A stretch of 64,000 bases of DNA from Tetracentron sinense. Taxonomy: Eukaryota > Streptophyta > Magnoliopsida > Trochodendrales > Trochodendraceae. Every line of letters starts with the position of its first letter. Within the stretch, counting starts at the first letter, position 1. Under the pieces are notes generated by a model. The model saw only the letters and a program-made list of their open reading frames with translations, did no database searches and was not told the DNA's origin. The stretch is from assembly GCA_015143295.1 (NCBI GenBank), contig CM026551.1:47542034-47606033 (forward strand), written 5' to 3'. This document shows positions 22,801-37,800 of this stretch, one piece after another. Position numbers and translations under genes: made by a program.

Positions 22801-25800
22801 ATAAGAACAAAGGGTAGTTTTGGAATTTCAAAAGATTCAATCAACGTTTTGAACATGGGGCATCCTCTTTATATTAGTAAGATATCTTGATTATCGATAA
22901 TAAAAGAGAGAGAGAGAGATCCATTCGATGCCGAAGAGGGTAAGAACAAGGCTCCATAAGTACTAGCAATTTGGCAATGTAAAAATAGTAGTTTTACCAG
23001 ATTAAGAAAATGGGTCACATGAAACACATACTAGGAAAGAATTTTTTTTCCTAAAGGAAGATGGTACGCCATAAGGTTTTGTCATGAATCATCGGCCAGA
23101 GAAGTATAATTTTGAAGGAACTGGCATTATTCATAGCGCTTCTTTGCAGGGAAGGTGATGTCATAGTCTCCAATCAACTGAATGGAATGATTTGACAATG
23201 AAGATTTCTTCATTTTGCCAAATGCACTGCCTCTTATTGTGTAGTTCACAAGGGATATGTGAGTTTCTAGCCTTAAGAGAGTCATGGAGGATAGGTATCT
23301 CCTCATCTTTGATGCCTGTTCTGAAAGTAGGGCTATATACAATCGCCTCACCTGTCCCAGCAAAACAGTCTGACACCAAAACTTCTGGATTGAGCCAATC
23401 TGGAGAAGAGCAGGGAAGTCATCTGCGAGGCTAGACCTCCCCACACCAAACACCACTCCAGAACCTCACTCCTTGCCACATCCCACATTCCCACCCTAAA
23501 CAGACCTGCTTTAGGAATTCCTGTAAATGAAGCAAGCACCTTTCCACCACCCCCACCCGCACCCCATAGGATATATTCACTCTATCACAGTACCATTCTA
23601 AGTTAATTGGCTTAGATTTACAAGCAATAATCCCCTTCCACAAGTTTACATCTTCCACCTTGAAGGCTTGAACCTCCAACACCATTTTCCTAAGAGAGCA
23701 TTGTTCAACTGCCTAAAACTTCTTCTACCAATCCCATGTGCCTCTAGGGACATACAGTCTTCTAATCCACTAAATGAAACAAGTCTCTTCATAACTGCCT
23801 TGCCAACGAAAATTCCTTTGAAGCTTCTCTTGGTGCTCTTCTACCGACACTGGTTACATGAACATCAATAAGTGGGAAAATTGGACAAGGCACTTTTGAT
23901 GAGAGCAATTAGTCCGCCGTATGATATGAGTCTCTTCTTCCACAAGGCCAGCTTCCTTTGAACTGTTCTAAGACCAGATTTAAACAGCTTTCTATCAGTA
24001 CGAACTATGAAGAACCCAAGGGCCAGGGGAGGCCCAGGTAAGTTGCAGCTAGGGATTCCAACTTGCAACCAAGATCTATCGCCAGCACTTCCAGATTTGG
24101 GACTTCTCTCACAATGATAATTTTGCTTTTAGAGATTTAATTCTAAACCCAATCCAACATGAAGTATATGATTATATGTCTAAGAGAAAGAACTTAGTAA
24201 AGGGGATCCTTACACAAGATTAGTGTGGCATATAAGAATTGAAGGACTGAGATAAGGATTGTCCAGAGAAATGCGAAAACCTTCAATTAATACTCTTTGC
24301 TTGACCAGTTAGATGATTGGTAAGGCCTAGGTGATGATGATAAATAGAAACAACAAGATCGGATCTCCCTACCACAAACCTCTCGAGCTACTAAAGAAAA
24401 AGAAGGAAACTATTCACAAGAACTGAAAACATGGCAGTCCAGATGCAAATTCATATCAATCTTTTTCACTTGGATCCAAATACTCCCTCCAAGAAATAGT
24501 CAAGGAAAAACCACTCTATGTGGTCATATGCTTTCTCCATATCGATTTTGGATGCTAGAATACCTAGTAAGAATTTGAGTCAATGCATTCATTTGCAGTG
24601 AGAACCCCATCTAGATTGACTGCCTATGACAAAAGCCCAATTCACTTCCTTGATAAGTTATTAAGTACTTTAAAAATAATTATACATGCACTTTTAAGTA
24701 GGCTGATTGGTCAGAAATATAGATGGTCCTCAACTTCTTTGGTATGAGGCAAATAAAAATAGAATTACCATTTCTTTGTAGAAAATCATTGTCTTGAAAT
24801 TCCTTGACCATCTTCGTGAAATCCTATTTTTCCATGCTCCAACATTCCTTATGAAAAGCTAAAGAGAAGCCATCGGGACCTGAAACTTTGTCCCAGCCCT
24901 CAGGATCTCTTCCTCGCCAAAAATTTGATCCCAACCATACTTGCTAATCAACGAATATGGATTTGAATTGGATCCCTCAAGTTTAACCCTGATGCCAGAA
25001 GATGAAGAATAAAGTGATTTATAGTAGTCTATGGCCTCTTCTCTAATATCACCGTCATCCTTGATAATCTCTCCCCGTTCAGAAAGACGATAAATAGTGT
25101 TCCTCCTGAATGGGCAACTATGTGATCTTATCCCCCTCCTTCAGGCATCTAACCCTAAACTTTTGTCTCCGTCTTATTTCTTCCAAAATAAGAACCTAAC
25201 TGTAATCTCTCTCTCGAGTTCAAATCTTCTCCCTATTTTACTTTATGCTAACACCCCGTGTTTCCTGCATTTTGTCAATCCCAGATCTCTTCTAATAGTA
25301 ACCTTTTCTAGCCATTAAGTTTTTGAAGACATCCTTGTTCCAACGCTTGATTATTTTTTTCAGGGCTTTCAGTTTCTTGTAAGAGAATCGCTGGGGTTGC
25401 TAGAATCGGTGAAAGGGGCCAACATGAATCCATCCAAGAGTATAGGATTTAATTGGGTGGCAAAGCTACCTAAGACGATATCCTAAAATTGTCTTGCCCA
25501 ATCTGTGGTAACAAGAAATCGGCACAATACGAGGTTCTTTTGATAGCTGGACCAATTGAATAAGATCAATCAGCTCATCTTATGTACAAACTCAGAGAAT
25601 CTTCTCATTCTTCAGGTAATTCTGCTTCCACTTTTATTCTCGTAGGAGAATTTAACTCTGGTAAAATCTCCCTAGAAAGCATCCATCCTATCTAGATAAC
25701 TAGATCATTGGGACGAGAAGAACCTACTAGAATCAACTTAGACTGGTCTGCAATTGAGTAAAATTGCTCATATACTAAAAATTCCTACTTTATGATTTGA

Positions 25801-28800
25801 TATTAAACTGCATCTCGATCCCAAATTAGAATGATACTTCCAGCCATGCCGTTAGCGGGTAATAACACCATCCACAATGTGGATGTGACCAAATGAACGT
25901 GATAATCTTGTCGTTCACACTTTCCAACTTAGATTCTTGGAGGATATATCACCAATATAAATCTTTCATCTTCATTTTCTCCAACAATTTATGTTACATG
26001 TCAAATATTGGAGCTCCCTGGATGTCTTTGCTCTCTGATCCAAATTATCTTCTTTTCTTCCTCTTAGTCTCCCTCTCCTCCACTGTTTGGAATATATGCT
26101 TTTTTTATCGATAAGAAAAATATTAATGAAAATGAAGGAAATACAAGAAGAGTTCACAGAAAATGAACCAGTTGGGGAAAAAAAAAAAGCATTACAGGGA
26201 AAAACTAAAAAGGACAAACCTCCAACTCATGGAAAAAGATGCAAGATTGAGGTCCTCAAAACCCTCCCTAATCGAACACCACGAAAGCAATAGCTTAATG
26301 ATATATAACCATTTCTAGCGGAAGAGAAACGTTATTGAGCACCCTGATAGAACCCAGAATCAAAGACCACGTAACTGTAGCATACTTAGAAGTTAGAATA
26401 CTTCTTATGTACTGTAGCAGGGGTATTTTATACATTTCTCTTTATTAGTAGAATATATAATAAAGGAGTTAGAAAGAGATCATTAATCTCTATAATCTTT
26501 CCCTAATCTCTTTTCTTCTTCTTTCTCTTCACTTTCTAGGTTTCTCCAAAACCCTAATCCATAAAACCTTAGATCTAAACCCTAAAACCCTACCTATTCA
26601 AACCAACTTGGTATCAGAACGAAGGATCCAGTAAGGGAGTTCATCGCGGAGTTCGAGCTCTCGTATCACTGTTGACGTTTCAACACGGAGTTCGAGTTCT
26701 CATATCACTGTTGACGTCAACCGTATGGGCATTGTAGTGGCAACTGCAAATCTGGATTTCTTCACTAGGTGATAGATCATGATTTATCAAGAATTATAAT
26801 TATTTTCTAGGATTTTTTGGAGCTTGGAGATGTGTTTTTGATGAATTTCTTTGAAATTTTGAAAAAATTCAGTTTCTGGAAACTGCGTGGTGTGATAGAT
26901 TGGGAAGTTGTTGGAAGGTCAATCTGTTATTGATTGGACCGTAGGAAAATTCTTGATTGTTTGAAAAAGTGCTATGAAGAACAGAGGAGATTTGAAATCT
27001 CGCTGATGATTTCCTCCCCCTACCTTACCTTTTTTCATTGTTCATCACCATTTTTTTGTGTTCTTTGATTAAATCAGTCTCCTACACTGTTAGATGAATA
27101 TGAGAGGGTGTGGTAAGATGTTGTGGTGCTGTTTTGAATGATTGAAGCCTCTTTATTGACTCTGTTAGGTGGATATAGGGTTTTGGAAAACTAATTTTGT
27201 GTTTTTGGTGTTTGTGAAGATTGGTGGTGGTATATTTCTAGGTCTGATTTGTGTAGATCAGCCTTGTGTGAAGCTCGATGGATGAGTCAGAGGTTAGCCA
27301 ATCCTCTAGTGTCCCTGTAAATGGGGGAAGAAGTATAGAGGTGAGACTTAAAAGGGATGAGTACTCAGTGTATTTTCTTAGTTTTTTCCCCTCAATATTT
27401 CTACTCTTTTGGGATCTAATATGATGTGGTTATTTCTCTACAAAAGCACTAGGTGACGATCGGAGGTCTTTTAGCTATCATAAGGCTATTCTAGTGATTG
27501 AAAAATTGCCTTTCAAAATTGAAAGCATAGACCAGGTCAAACACCTGCCAACGATTGGAAAGTCAATGCAGGATCGTGTAAGTAAACATGCTTAGGTTCA
27601 AATTAACAATGTTCAGCTTTTGTTACCTTCATTGACTAACTGACAAGTCATATTGGGTTGTACCTTCTGAACTTGTTTGTCATGCCGATCATTCTGTGCA
27701 GGGATATGCAAAATTCAAGCTTCTTTGTTCATAGTAATGTAGCAAATTTGTGTTTTTCATGAAGGTGTGATCTTCTAGGGTATTTTGTTCTTTTTCCATG
27801 AGGGGGATTCCTTATATTACTAATTATATCCCAGTTGGAAGAGTACATGCTGAGAAATGAGGAGTGATTTCTATTCAGTTCTCCCTACTGTCCAGTCTTT
27901 TATTTATGCCAATATCACATGTTCTTCTGTCATCAAAGAATAGGCCAAGGTTAATAATTTAAATGCTAATAAACGTGAAGGTAATAAAGTAGTTTCTAAG
28001 CCTTAAGATGCCAATATAAAAGAAACAATGTAATTATTGGAAAACTTTATGCCACAAGGTATCGGAATAGCAGTTCCCAAGATGGTTTTTCTTATAATGA
28101 TCTTGAAAAGACAAATGATGCCAGTGATGTTTACATGCAGATTCATGAGATAGTGACTACTGGGAAGTTATCCAAGTTGGAGCACTTCGAGACAGATGAA
28201 AAGGTGTTTCAAGGTTTTAGAAAAAATTTCAATATTATTCGTCAATTTACACAAAGTTTTCGCTTCGTATACCGATAGAGGGCTCTTTTGCTACTTTTCC
28301 ATTTACTCCTCTTGGCTGGTATGTGAATACCATCTTTAATATGGACTTGGTTTGTTGACTGTGATCTTCACATTGGGGAATAGTTCAGGCTCTAATGTTT
28401 GTAATGATTTTTACCAAAATTTTGTATTTTATAATTTCTTTTTTGGAGCTTTGATAGTTTTTAAATGACATCTGAAGATACATTATTGGATTTTAAAGGA
28501 TCTCTGTTGTGTTTTCTAATGATTTCATCTCTCTGATGTCCTAATATTTCTTCACTTTCTTTTTGAAACTTTGCATTTTTGAACTATCATATATAATTCT
28601 CTTAATGTTCGGCACAGTTAAGATTCTTCAACTGTAGTTAGTATAATATTGTAATTCACTGACAAAAGGTCTATTAGTAAGGCCCTTTTGCTTGAGCATA
28701 GTACAGCGTGGAATGGAGGAGTTTGAAACCATACTCAGCGGCAAAAGCATGAATTTCTCTACTTGTAAATGCAGTGCCTCTGTTAGAAGTATCAGAGGTA

Positions 28801-31800
28801 AGAACTGAGCCATCAGCTGCATCAAGGGCAAAGGAAAGATGGCCTATCTGACTGATGTCATCCCTACTTCCACCCTTAGGCTCGACCTATGCCAAGTGTG
28901 AGGCTGAGAATGCCATCATTATGTTCTGGCTTCTCCATTTGATGCATCCTGATATTACTAGAAGCTATTTGTTTCTTTCCATTGCTCGAAAGACAAGGGA
29001 TGCAGTGACACAGACATGTTCTGAAGTTGGGAACACTGCGAGTGTGTATGAGTTGTGTCAGAGTATCTAGCAATTGAAGTAATGGGGTGAGTCTATACCC
29101 GCATATTCTCTTCGTAGACTCTAGGAAGAGCTGGATCACTATCAGAATTTCCCGGAAAATATACGGGTACTAAATGAAAACAGTTCAAAACAATATTCAC
29201 ATGCAAGAAGTTATGCACGAGAGTACAAAAAGAGTACCTCCTCTGGTGACACTCCACTGTCTTCAAGGCTTCTTTCGATGCATGATGAGACACCAAGTCC
29301 GTCAGCTCTAGGATCAGTCATATGATAAGCATCACAGTTAATTGCACCTCCTAAGTACTCCGCAATAATTGGTGCACCACGTTTCATTGCATGTTCCAAG
29401 CTCTCCATTACCTATCAAGAAAATCACAGATATTTTTAAACAACAAGATCTGAGACCCCATTACATAATGTAACATCCAATGTCATAAGGACTGGAGATG
29501 ATGCATTCAACAGAAAATTAGGAAAAAAAATTAATCCAAGGTGCAGTTCCAATCATGCATCACTGGAATAGTAAAAAATCAAGACCAAGAAGTGAGAACA
29601 ATAGTTATAAGACTCGCAATCTTGTGAAGCATCAACCTGACTGTTGGACGAAATAAAAAATAAAGAAACAACTCAAAACATTTAAAAGCCACAAACTTTG
29701 TAACTTCCCCATAGTTAACCGAAGGGTATCTCAGTGAAACTCCATACCAGTGATCATCTAACAAGATCTGAGACTTCATTACATAATGTAACATCCAATG
29801 TCATAAGACTGAAGATGAGGCATTCAAGAGAGGATTAGGAAAAAAAAATTAATCCGAGGTGCAGTTCCATTCATGCATCAACAGGATAGTCAAAAATCAA
29901 GACCAAGAAGTGAGAACAATAGTGATAGGGCTTGCAATCTTATGAAGCATCAACCTGATTGTTGGACAATATAAAACTTAAAGAAACAACTCAAAACATT
30001 TAAAAGTCAAAAGCTTTGTAACTTCCCATAGTTAACCGAAGGGTATTTCAATGAAACTCCATTCCAGTGATCATCTACACGATGTTGCAACTATAAATTC
30101 TATAAGGTGAGTATTTTGTTTTAGAAACTACACAATCTGATGTGATGGCCTGTTGAGCCTACTTAATTAAGTTCATAATGCTATTTTCAGCTATCTTTTC
30201 TATTCTACATCTATTTTAGCTCGTGAGATTGTAGAATGTGTCAGACTAGAGTGGCAACAGTTTAGTCTTTTAAACTATTTATTTACAATAAAATGATAAA
30301 TATGAGTGTGCAGACCATAACAGTACGGTCAACACGTCTCTTCTTTCTTCTACTCCATTCCTAGAACTAGGGCATCAATTTCTATTTTCTAGTTGGTATC
30401 AGAACGGGTAACTCTCCAAAAATCATCAGAAGCTTCAAGGTGAAAAATAAGAAGAAAAAAGGTACAGGTCTGATGCAATCAAGGGCTGATGTCATCCAAC
30501 TGTACTACTCAACAGTCGTAAAGACAGGCTCCTAAACATGGCCTCTACACAGGTGCCTCCTACGTGGTGAAAAAATTTATACGAAGAGAGAATAATTTTT
30601 GGGTATTTGTAGTCATTTTTCTGGATTTTTTTTTTTTTTGAAGGTGTTGAGACCACTGTTACAAATCTCCCAAGAAATACCCAATTTTTCCCGAGAAAAA
30701 CATTTAAAGTTTAAAACTCAGTTTTTATCGCAATATTTTAAAAATCTCGCGAGAAATATAATTTTCTCTTTTTATCAAGTATATATCGCGAGACTTAACC
30801 GATATATTAAAAATATCATGAGAAATACACAATGTTGTTGGTTTTATGAATTTATAACTTGGAGATATTTATTACTATCTTATGTAATTTCAATCTATTT
30901 TTTTAATCACTCCCGAAATTTAGGCGAAAAATACCCGAAAAAAATTCAGATTTGAAAATCTCCTGAGAAAAACTTCGGCCCATAAAAACCCGATAACGAG
31001 ATTTGTAACACTGTTGAGACCACCGAATTTAAACCCTAAAAAAACCTAATATTTGATCAATCAAAAAAGTGAGATGAACGGAGCAATATTTTCCAAGACT
31101 GAATGGTAGTTTTTATAAGTTCCAAAATTCCATAGAGATTAAAACTGGTTTCGTGAAATTATGTCGAGATTTAAGAGCGGTGATGATTTTTTCACCACTA
31201 TATTGTTGCTCCCTTGTCGTAGTTAAAGTTTTTGGGCTATGCAGCCACGACACTTTGGAAAACTGATCTGGAGTGGATCAGCTACAGTAGTAATAAGACT
31301 GATTTGTGTAAATCGACTAGTTGTTCCCTACAAGGTGTTTGTGTGCAGCTAGTGGTCCTAACGTTTCTTTCATAGACCCAAGTGTACTAGAAAGTAGAAA
31401 CTGACCTAAATCTGTAGTATGTTTGGAATCAGTGGTATCCTGGGGCTATTGCATGGTTCCTTTGGAAAGAAAGGAATGCACAGGTGTTTGATGATATATT
31501 TACCCCTCCCGCTATCCTATGTTTGAGGATTAGATACAAACTTTTATCTCAGTGCTCAATTCAGAAGGATGGTGAGGACTTGGGCCTAATCTTGTGAGGT
31601 AGAGGGCAAGTTAAGATCCTCGCTCTTGGAAACATTGTGCTTAGGGGGGTACTGTGCTTTTATTTTCATTTATTGTGCTTGAGTTTACACACTTGTGAAC
31701 TCCCATTGTATGTGCTTTCTTATTTATGATTTAGTTATGATATGAATCACATATTACAAATCAAAAATGGCTAAAACCATGTAACCAACTAAAAACTCAT

Positions 31801-34800
31801 TGTATATAGACTACCTCTTATATAGACCCCTCAAATGTCAGCCTCGATGCATCAGGGGTAAGCCTTAGCTGCTAAGCAGCCTCGCTCAACTACGGTGTAC
31901 CATGCTCATCCCCAGAACCACACATTGAAAAATAATGTGATTGATGAACAGACAGCAACCAAACAAGTAAAAAACAGATCACAAATTCTACCCCAAACAT
32001 ATGAACATATTCCTCTATAACTTACCAACACTCCAGCCCCTTCACCCATAACAAAGCCATCTCGATCTTTGTCCCACGGCCTTGAAGCAGTTTGTGGGTC
32101 ATCATTTCTCTGAGATAAAGCTCTACAAGCGACAAAACCCCCTAAGCCAATGGGAATAATTGCGGCTTCAGTTCCACCAGCAATCATTAAATCAGCCTCA
32201 CCTCGCCGGATGTGGTTGGCAGCAGCATAGAAGCAATAATTGGAGGTAGCACATGCAGTTGATATTGAATAATTTGGACCCATAAAACCAAGTTCAATTG
32301 CAAGCAAGGCGGACCCCATGTTTGTTATAGCGTAAGGAATGAAAAAAGGAGTTATTCTCCTGTAACCTTTCTCTATTAGAGACTGGACACCGTCCGAGAA
32401 CACTGAAAGACCACCCATGCCTGTTCCAACAAGCACCCCAGCTCGCTCCTTATCAATCTGCAAATGACAGACAATAGCAGTGAGTCAAAAAGTAGAGTCC
32501 AGAAAGAATCAAAAGACATGTTGATTACATCAAGTATAAGGCATCAAAAGACAATAATGCTCCAATGCTTGAGCCAATGATATGATACTGATTTCAGTTT
32601 ACAAATTATTTTGAAATAAGTCAAATTAAGAGTATGAGATTTTGCCTACATATTTTTAAGGACGGACAAAATCTTTACACTTGTTAGCTTTACAAACAGA
32701 AAATGGAAGCTACATATTAATAATCTTGGAAAATATAAGACCAGAGGTATTACATCCAAGAAATTATATCATCATTAGAAACTTTTATTGCAGATGTATA
32801 CCAATGTGCTCATTGTATACACCCAATGCATCCCTTCTATTGACTCTGCACTCACCTCTGGAGTTTTCGTATCTGCTCCAGGCCTGGTAGACCTGGAAGC
32901 AATGGGTGGAAGGCTAGTCAAGTGATGCAGAGCATCCTCACTTGACAGAGCACAAGCCTACATATTCAAATCTAGTACAGGAGGATGGAAATGAAACTGA
33001 ATCCAATTGAGGCATAATTATTATCCAATAATTTAATGGTTTCTATTATATTTTTTATTTTAGTAATTACAAAGCATTTTTAAAGGGCTACACTTGAGAA
33101 GTCTTTAGCAGATATAAGTTAGTAAGAGCTTAAACTAGTGGTGATGGGTTTATTAGTTCTGGGAAGAAGGTAGGACACCAAAACAACTTGCTTAGGGAAC
33201 CCTTGATTTTGGTAGGTTACTCAAGATGGATGTCTAGGATTAGCAAGTGGTTAGAATCTTATGTAGACTAGTAACAAGCATGAAGGTTGGATGCATGTAT
33301 TCATTGAGGGATAGTGGAGACTGGTGAGTGTGCAGTGCATGAACACAATGCAAGGAGCATGCACAGGGTAGAAGCAACTGCAAAAAAGTGGTTGATCAAG
33401 TTTATTCACTCAACAACCTTTAGGTTGAGGCGTTGAGCACATCAACCCCTTTGAATGGATGATATATTACTATTAGACACATGATCCTTCTCTCTATTTC
33501 CATTTTTTCGGACATTCGGGTTTTAATTTGCAAGGTGTCAAAAATCAACATGTTTCGGTCAACTTCAGACAACAGGGGTTGTTTCGGTGGTGTCCTAAGC
33601 TAAACCCCCAATAAATATTACATGATTTCCTAAAACGTTTTAGTAAATGTCGTACAATTTCATATAACTTCAGTAAACGACGGTCAAAATTATTAAAATA
33701 TAGTAATAAATTTACTTAACTTCAGTTGAAGTTAACTGAAGTGTACCATTTCTCCTTCCATTTACACAATAAGCCTATAAAAGCTTATTTACATAAAATA
33801 TCTTAAGTAAGATATTTAAATGTAAATAAGATTATACCGCCATTTGAATTCAATAAAAATTATCCTATATCCAAATTCCTGAAGAATAAAAAGTCGACTT
33901 TCCAGTTCAAGAACAAAATCCTTTTTTTAGGGATTATGTCAAAATTTCAACTTTCAAATGTTAAGGTATTCTCAAATCATAAAATTTCATAAATTCTATT
34001 ATATAAAATCATTACTAAAACTCAAAAGTCTGGCAATAAAAGTCTCATATTTTAGTATTCAAAAATATTTTCATCTATAGGATCTAAGTTCGACAGCAAA
34101 AAGATTAACATTCAATCTTTACAAAAATTTTATAAGCATATGATGGGTATCCCTTATTTAAATTCATTAAAAATGATCTCAAATTTAAATTTCAAAAGAA
34201 TCATAGTCCAAATTTCCAGTTCAAGACTCAAATTCAGTTTTTAAACATCTAGCCAAATTTCAACTTCCAAATTGCCAGTCTTTTTTAAGTCGTAAGGGCC
34301 CAATTTCACACATTGGCTTCTATCTGGGTTACATTTATGAATAGATTCCACAACTCTCAGATTTACAGTAGACGTAATTACGTAAATATATATGTACCCA
34401 TCCACATACCATGTTCACATGAGTTGGCCACATTATTGTCAATATATTTGGCTCACTTATAATGTATAACTTTATTCAATTCCTAAGCCCACACCGTTCG
34501 AACTGACATGAAGCTCAATGTGGTATTGAGCTTGTATCATAGATGTAATTTTCTTTCTGGTTGTAATTTAATACTTTTTAATTTAAATTCATTGAATATA
34601 AGGTTTTAATATCTAGATTGTATAGCCTATATTCAAGAGTATAATAAATGACACCACAATTATATGTCGCGGGCTCAGTATTGCTATTACCTAGAGCAGC
34701 AACTAGGTCAGCCTCTTCGCAGAGACAGGGATGATGATTTTGAGCCATATCGGAGCTCTATGTGGTTATGACTCATGAGTTGGGACTTGAGTGTTCATGG

Positions 34801-37800
34801 GTGTTATCTTGTCATATTTCTCCTTCTTTTGGGATGTATTGTTGTATAAAATTCTCAGTCGTGCATATTTGGCTTCATAGTTAAGACAACGCATTTCATA
34901 TTTGATGCTATACATACTTGCATTTTGTTATGTAATGAATTCTAGATGTGTATTTATGCTTATATTTTCAATTCCTAAAGTATCATTTTAGATTTTCAAC
35001 GTTTCCTTAATGTTTCTCAAGTTTCTTTAATTTTTACATGATTTCCTTGGACTATCTTAAACTTCCACAATACGTGTCAACTTGCTTAGTGACTGCCCGA
35101 AGTTTAATACCTTTCTAATTTGAAAACAAGAACATCTATAGTGTCTGCATGAAGTAGACCCAAAGTTTTTCTTTTTTGAGTAGGTAGATAGTTAAAGACA
35201 GGTTTTGAGTCAGGTCTATGATATTCACGCACATTGCACATATGATATATGTGTAAGAGATGGGATACACCATTCGAAGATTCCCATATAGGAGATCTAG
35301 CATACCCAAAAAAAAAGTGAATGGTTTCTACGAAAGCCAAATTGATGTTGAGAAAAATAGACAATCAAAATCAACAGGTAGATGCAAGACTTGTAATTTG
35401 CAAAGGAATTAAAACAAATGCATTTGCTGGTTTCTAAACTTGCGCCAAAATGAAAACCATTAGAATTTTAGAAGTACTCTTAATGTGCATGCTATAGAAA
35501 GTTGATATTAGTTCCTAGTTGATGCAATAGACACCTTTCATATTGACATTGTAAAGGATGTATACATCAAAAATTTGTTGGTTCATTTGTCAAGAAAGAA
35601 GACATTGAGGTTTGCATATTTGAAATACTACCTACTGGTTGAACAGAATCCCCTTGCTTATTTACCAAGTTAGGCGCACAACTATTATTAGTGGGCTAGG
35701 AGAAATCGATGTTATTAAGCCTTTTCTTTATTCATTAGTCAATTCATATGTGATTGAATCCTATATCATATCAACTATCTAGGCAATGCTCTACTGTTTG
35801 TCTATGTCAATGATATTGTGACGAGGAGAAATGATGTCAATCCTTTAACACCCCCCACCCAAAAAAAAATGATGTCAACTTAATAGTTGCTATACAGATG
35901 CACCTAAACCAGGATTTTCAATAAATTTGTGCAAGTATAGTGTGTATTTAGAATGGAAGTGACTACCCGGAAGTGCTCTTATGCATCAACCGGCAAAGCA
36001 TTATCCAATGGATGGGGGTGCTAGTTATATTAAATTAAATATTCTCACTAGCTTGTACAACTTTTTGTACTATTTCATTTTGTAAGGTAAACTCTCGGTT
36101 GAGTAGTTGACAAATTCGATGGTGTTTGAAACAGAACACGTTATAAATTCAACAAAAATTAAAACCTGTATCCAACAACAACTCACACTTAAACAAACCC
36201 AATTCACTAAAAGAATACTGAACTGATAGAATTCAATGGTTTACCATTGCATCTTATACCATCCCAATTCTAATTAAAAATAAAAATAAATAAACAATAG
36301 AATAAAATATTGGGCCATCCTAAAAAATCGCAGCATGCTATGGTGACAAGCAAAGTACAATGTTTTTACATTATACTGAATAATACAACCAAAACTCAAT
36401 AACCTCAATAAAAAATAAAAATAAAAAAGGTAAAGTAAAGCTAATAAAACTGATGTCCAAGAAAAATTCAATGCATTCAATCAACTCTAGAAATGGCTAC
36501 TGTGGAATTTCAGTTTCATAATAAAAATTGTACCAGAAAAATCAAAATAATCCAAATCAAAAAAGATTCAATCCAACAGAATCGTCGAAAATACGAGAAG
36601 GGTCACCCAAAATTTTTCATGGAAAGCAATGCAACAGCTTACATGAAGGATACGCTACCTTTGCAAGAGCAAACAAAACACAACCAATCAGGCAGTTGAA
36701 ATGTTAGTGTATGAAACTGTCACATGGCCTAAATATTCCTAGAATGGGAAAAAGAGAGTGTGCCACATGTGAGGTTAAGAGACACCTCTAAAAAATTATC
36801 TGCTCAACAGCTAGACGGAATGTTAGCCACATCTCAGCTAAAGAACTAACGGGCGTAATGAATAAATGAACAACAATACAGCATTCAAATAAACTGACAC
36901 ATAGTTGTTAACTTGTTATCAATCATGAATATTATTAGTTGTCTCGGGTTGCTATTTCTTTCATGCAACTCTATCACTGTATGCTTGTAATGGAACTTAC
37001 CTAATGGAGAAAAAGTAAGTGCACTTTTAGAATTACACTTAGCTGATATCCCCAGAGTATTCTGCTCAACCATCCATGACTGTTCACTTGAACTGTCAAA
37101 AGACGCTCTTGACTTAACTTTTACTTCATATTCAGAGAACTGCCCTATAACATTTCATTTTGCTGCTTACTTGTTGCCTGCTTACAAACCCGTCTTACCC
37201 GTTTACGAAGACTTCTGCTACTTAGTCACCAAGAAAGACACATTTCCATGACAAAGGAAAGCTACTAGATATACAGACACTTCAGAATTGGGTTAGCTGG
37301 AAAACCACCCAAACAATCTTTCCAAAATTCTTGATGGATCCACCCAGCAGACTGCCACCACCATTGAGCTTAAACCCACTGAGCATAATAGACTGCCACC
37401 AACTCAAGATGGTAAATATATATATATTGCTGCCAAATGGTGATTACTTAACCCAGAATGCCAAAGAGCAAGACTAGGACCACACATTATCCATCCATCA
37501 ACAAATAAAAAAGATGCAGAAATTCACCAGTGAAAGCAGGACGCAAATGCACATAAAGGACTCATTTGATCGATAGTAGCTCAAGGTATTTGCTCTTCAA
37601 GTCTTGGAAAACATTAATACAAGTTGGAACCAACATTCGATTGCCTGAACTTGCTAAATAATGTGGTTTGGTCATTTATTCACCCTTTATAACATCACTC
37701 AAAAAAATTCTATTCTACTAGTTGGTTGCAAATGTGGTTAAGATGAAGCACACAATTAGGAGCAGCAAAACTGATGATTAGAGATGAAAGCAGTGCCGTC

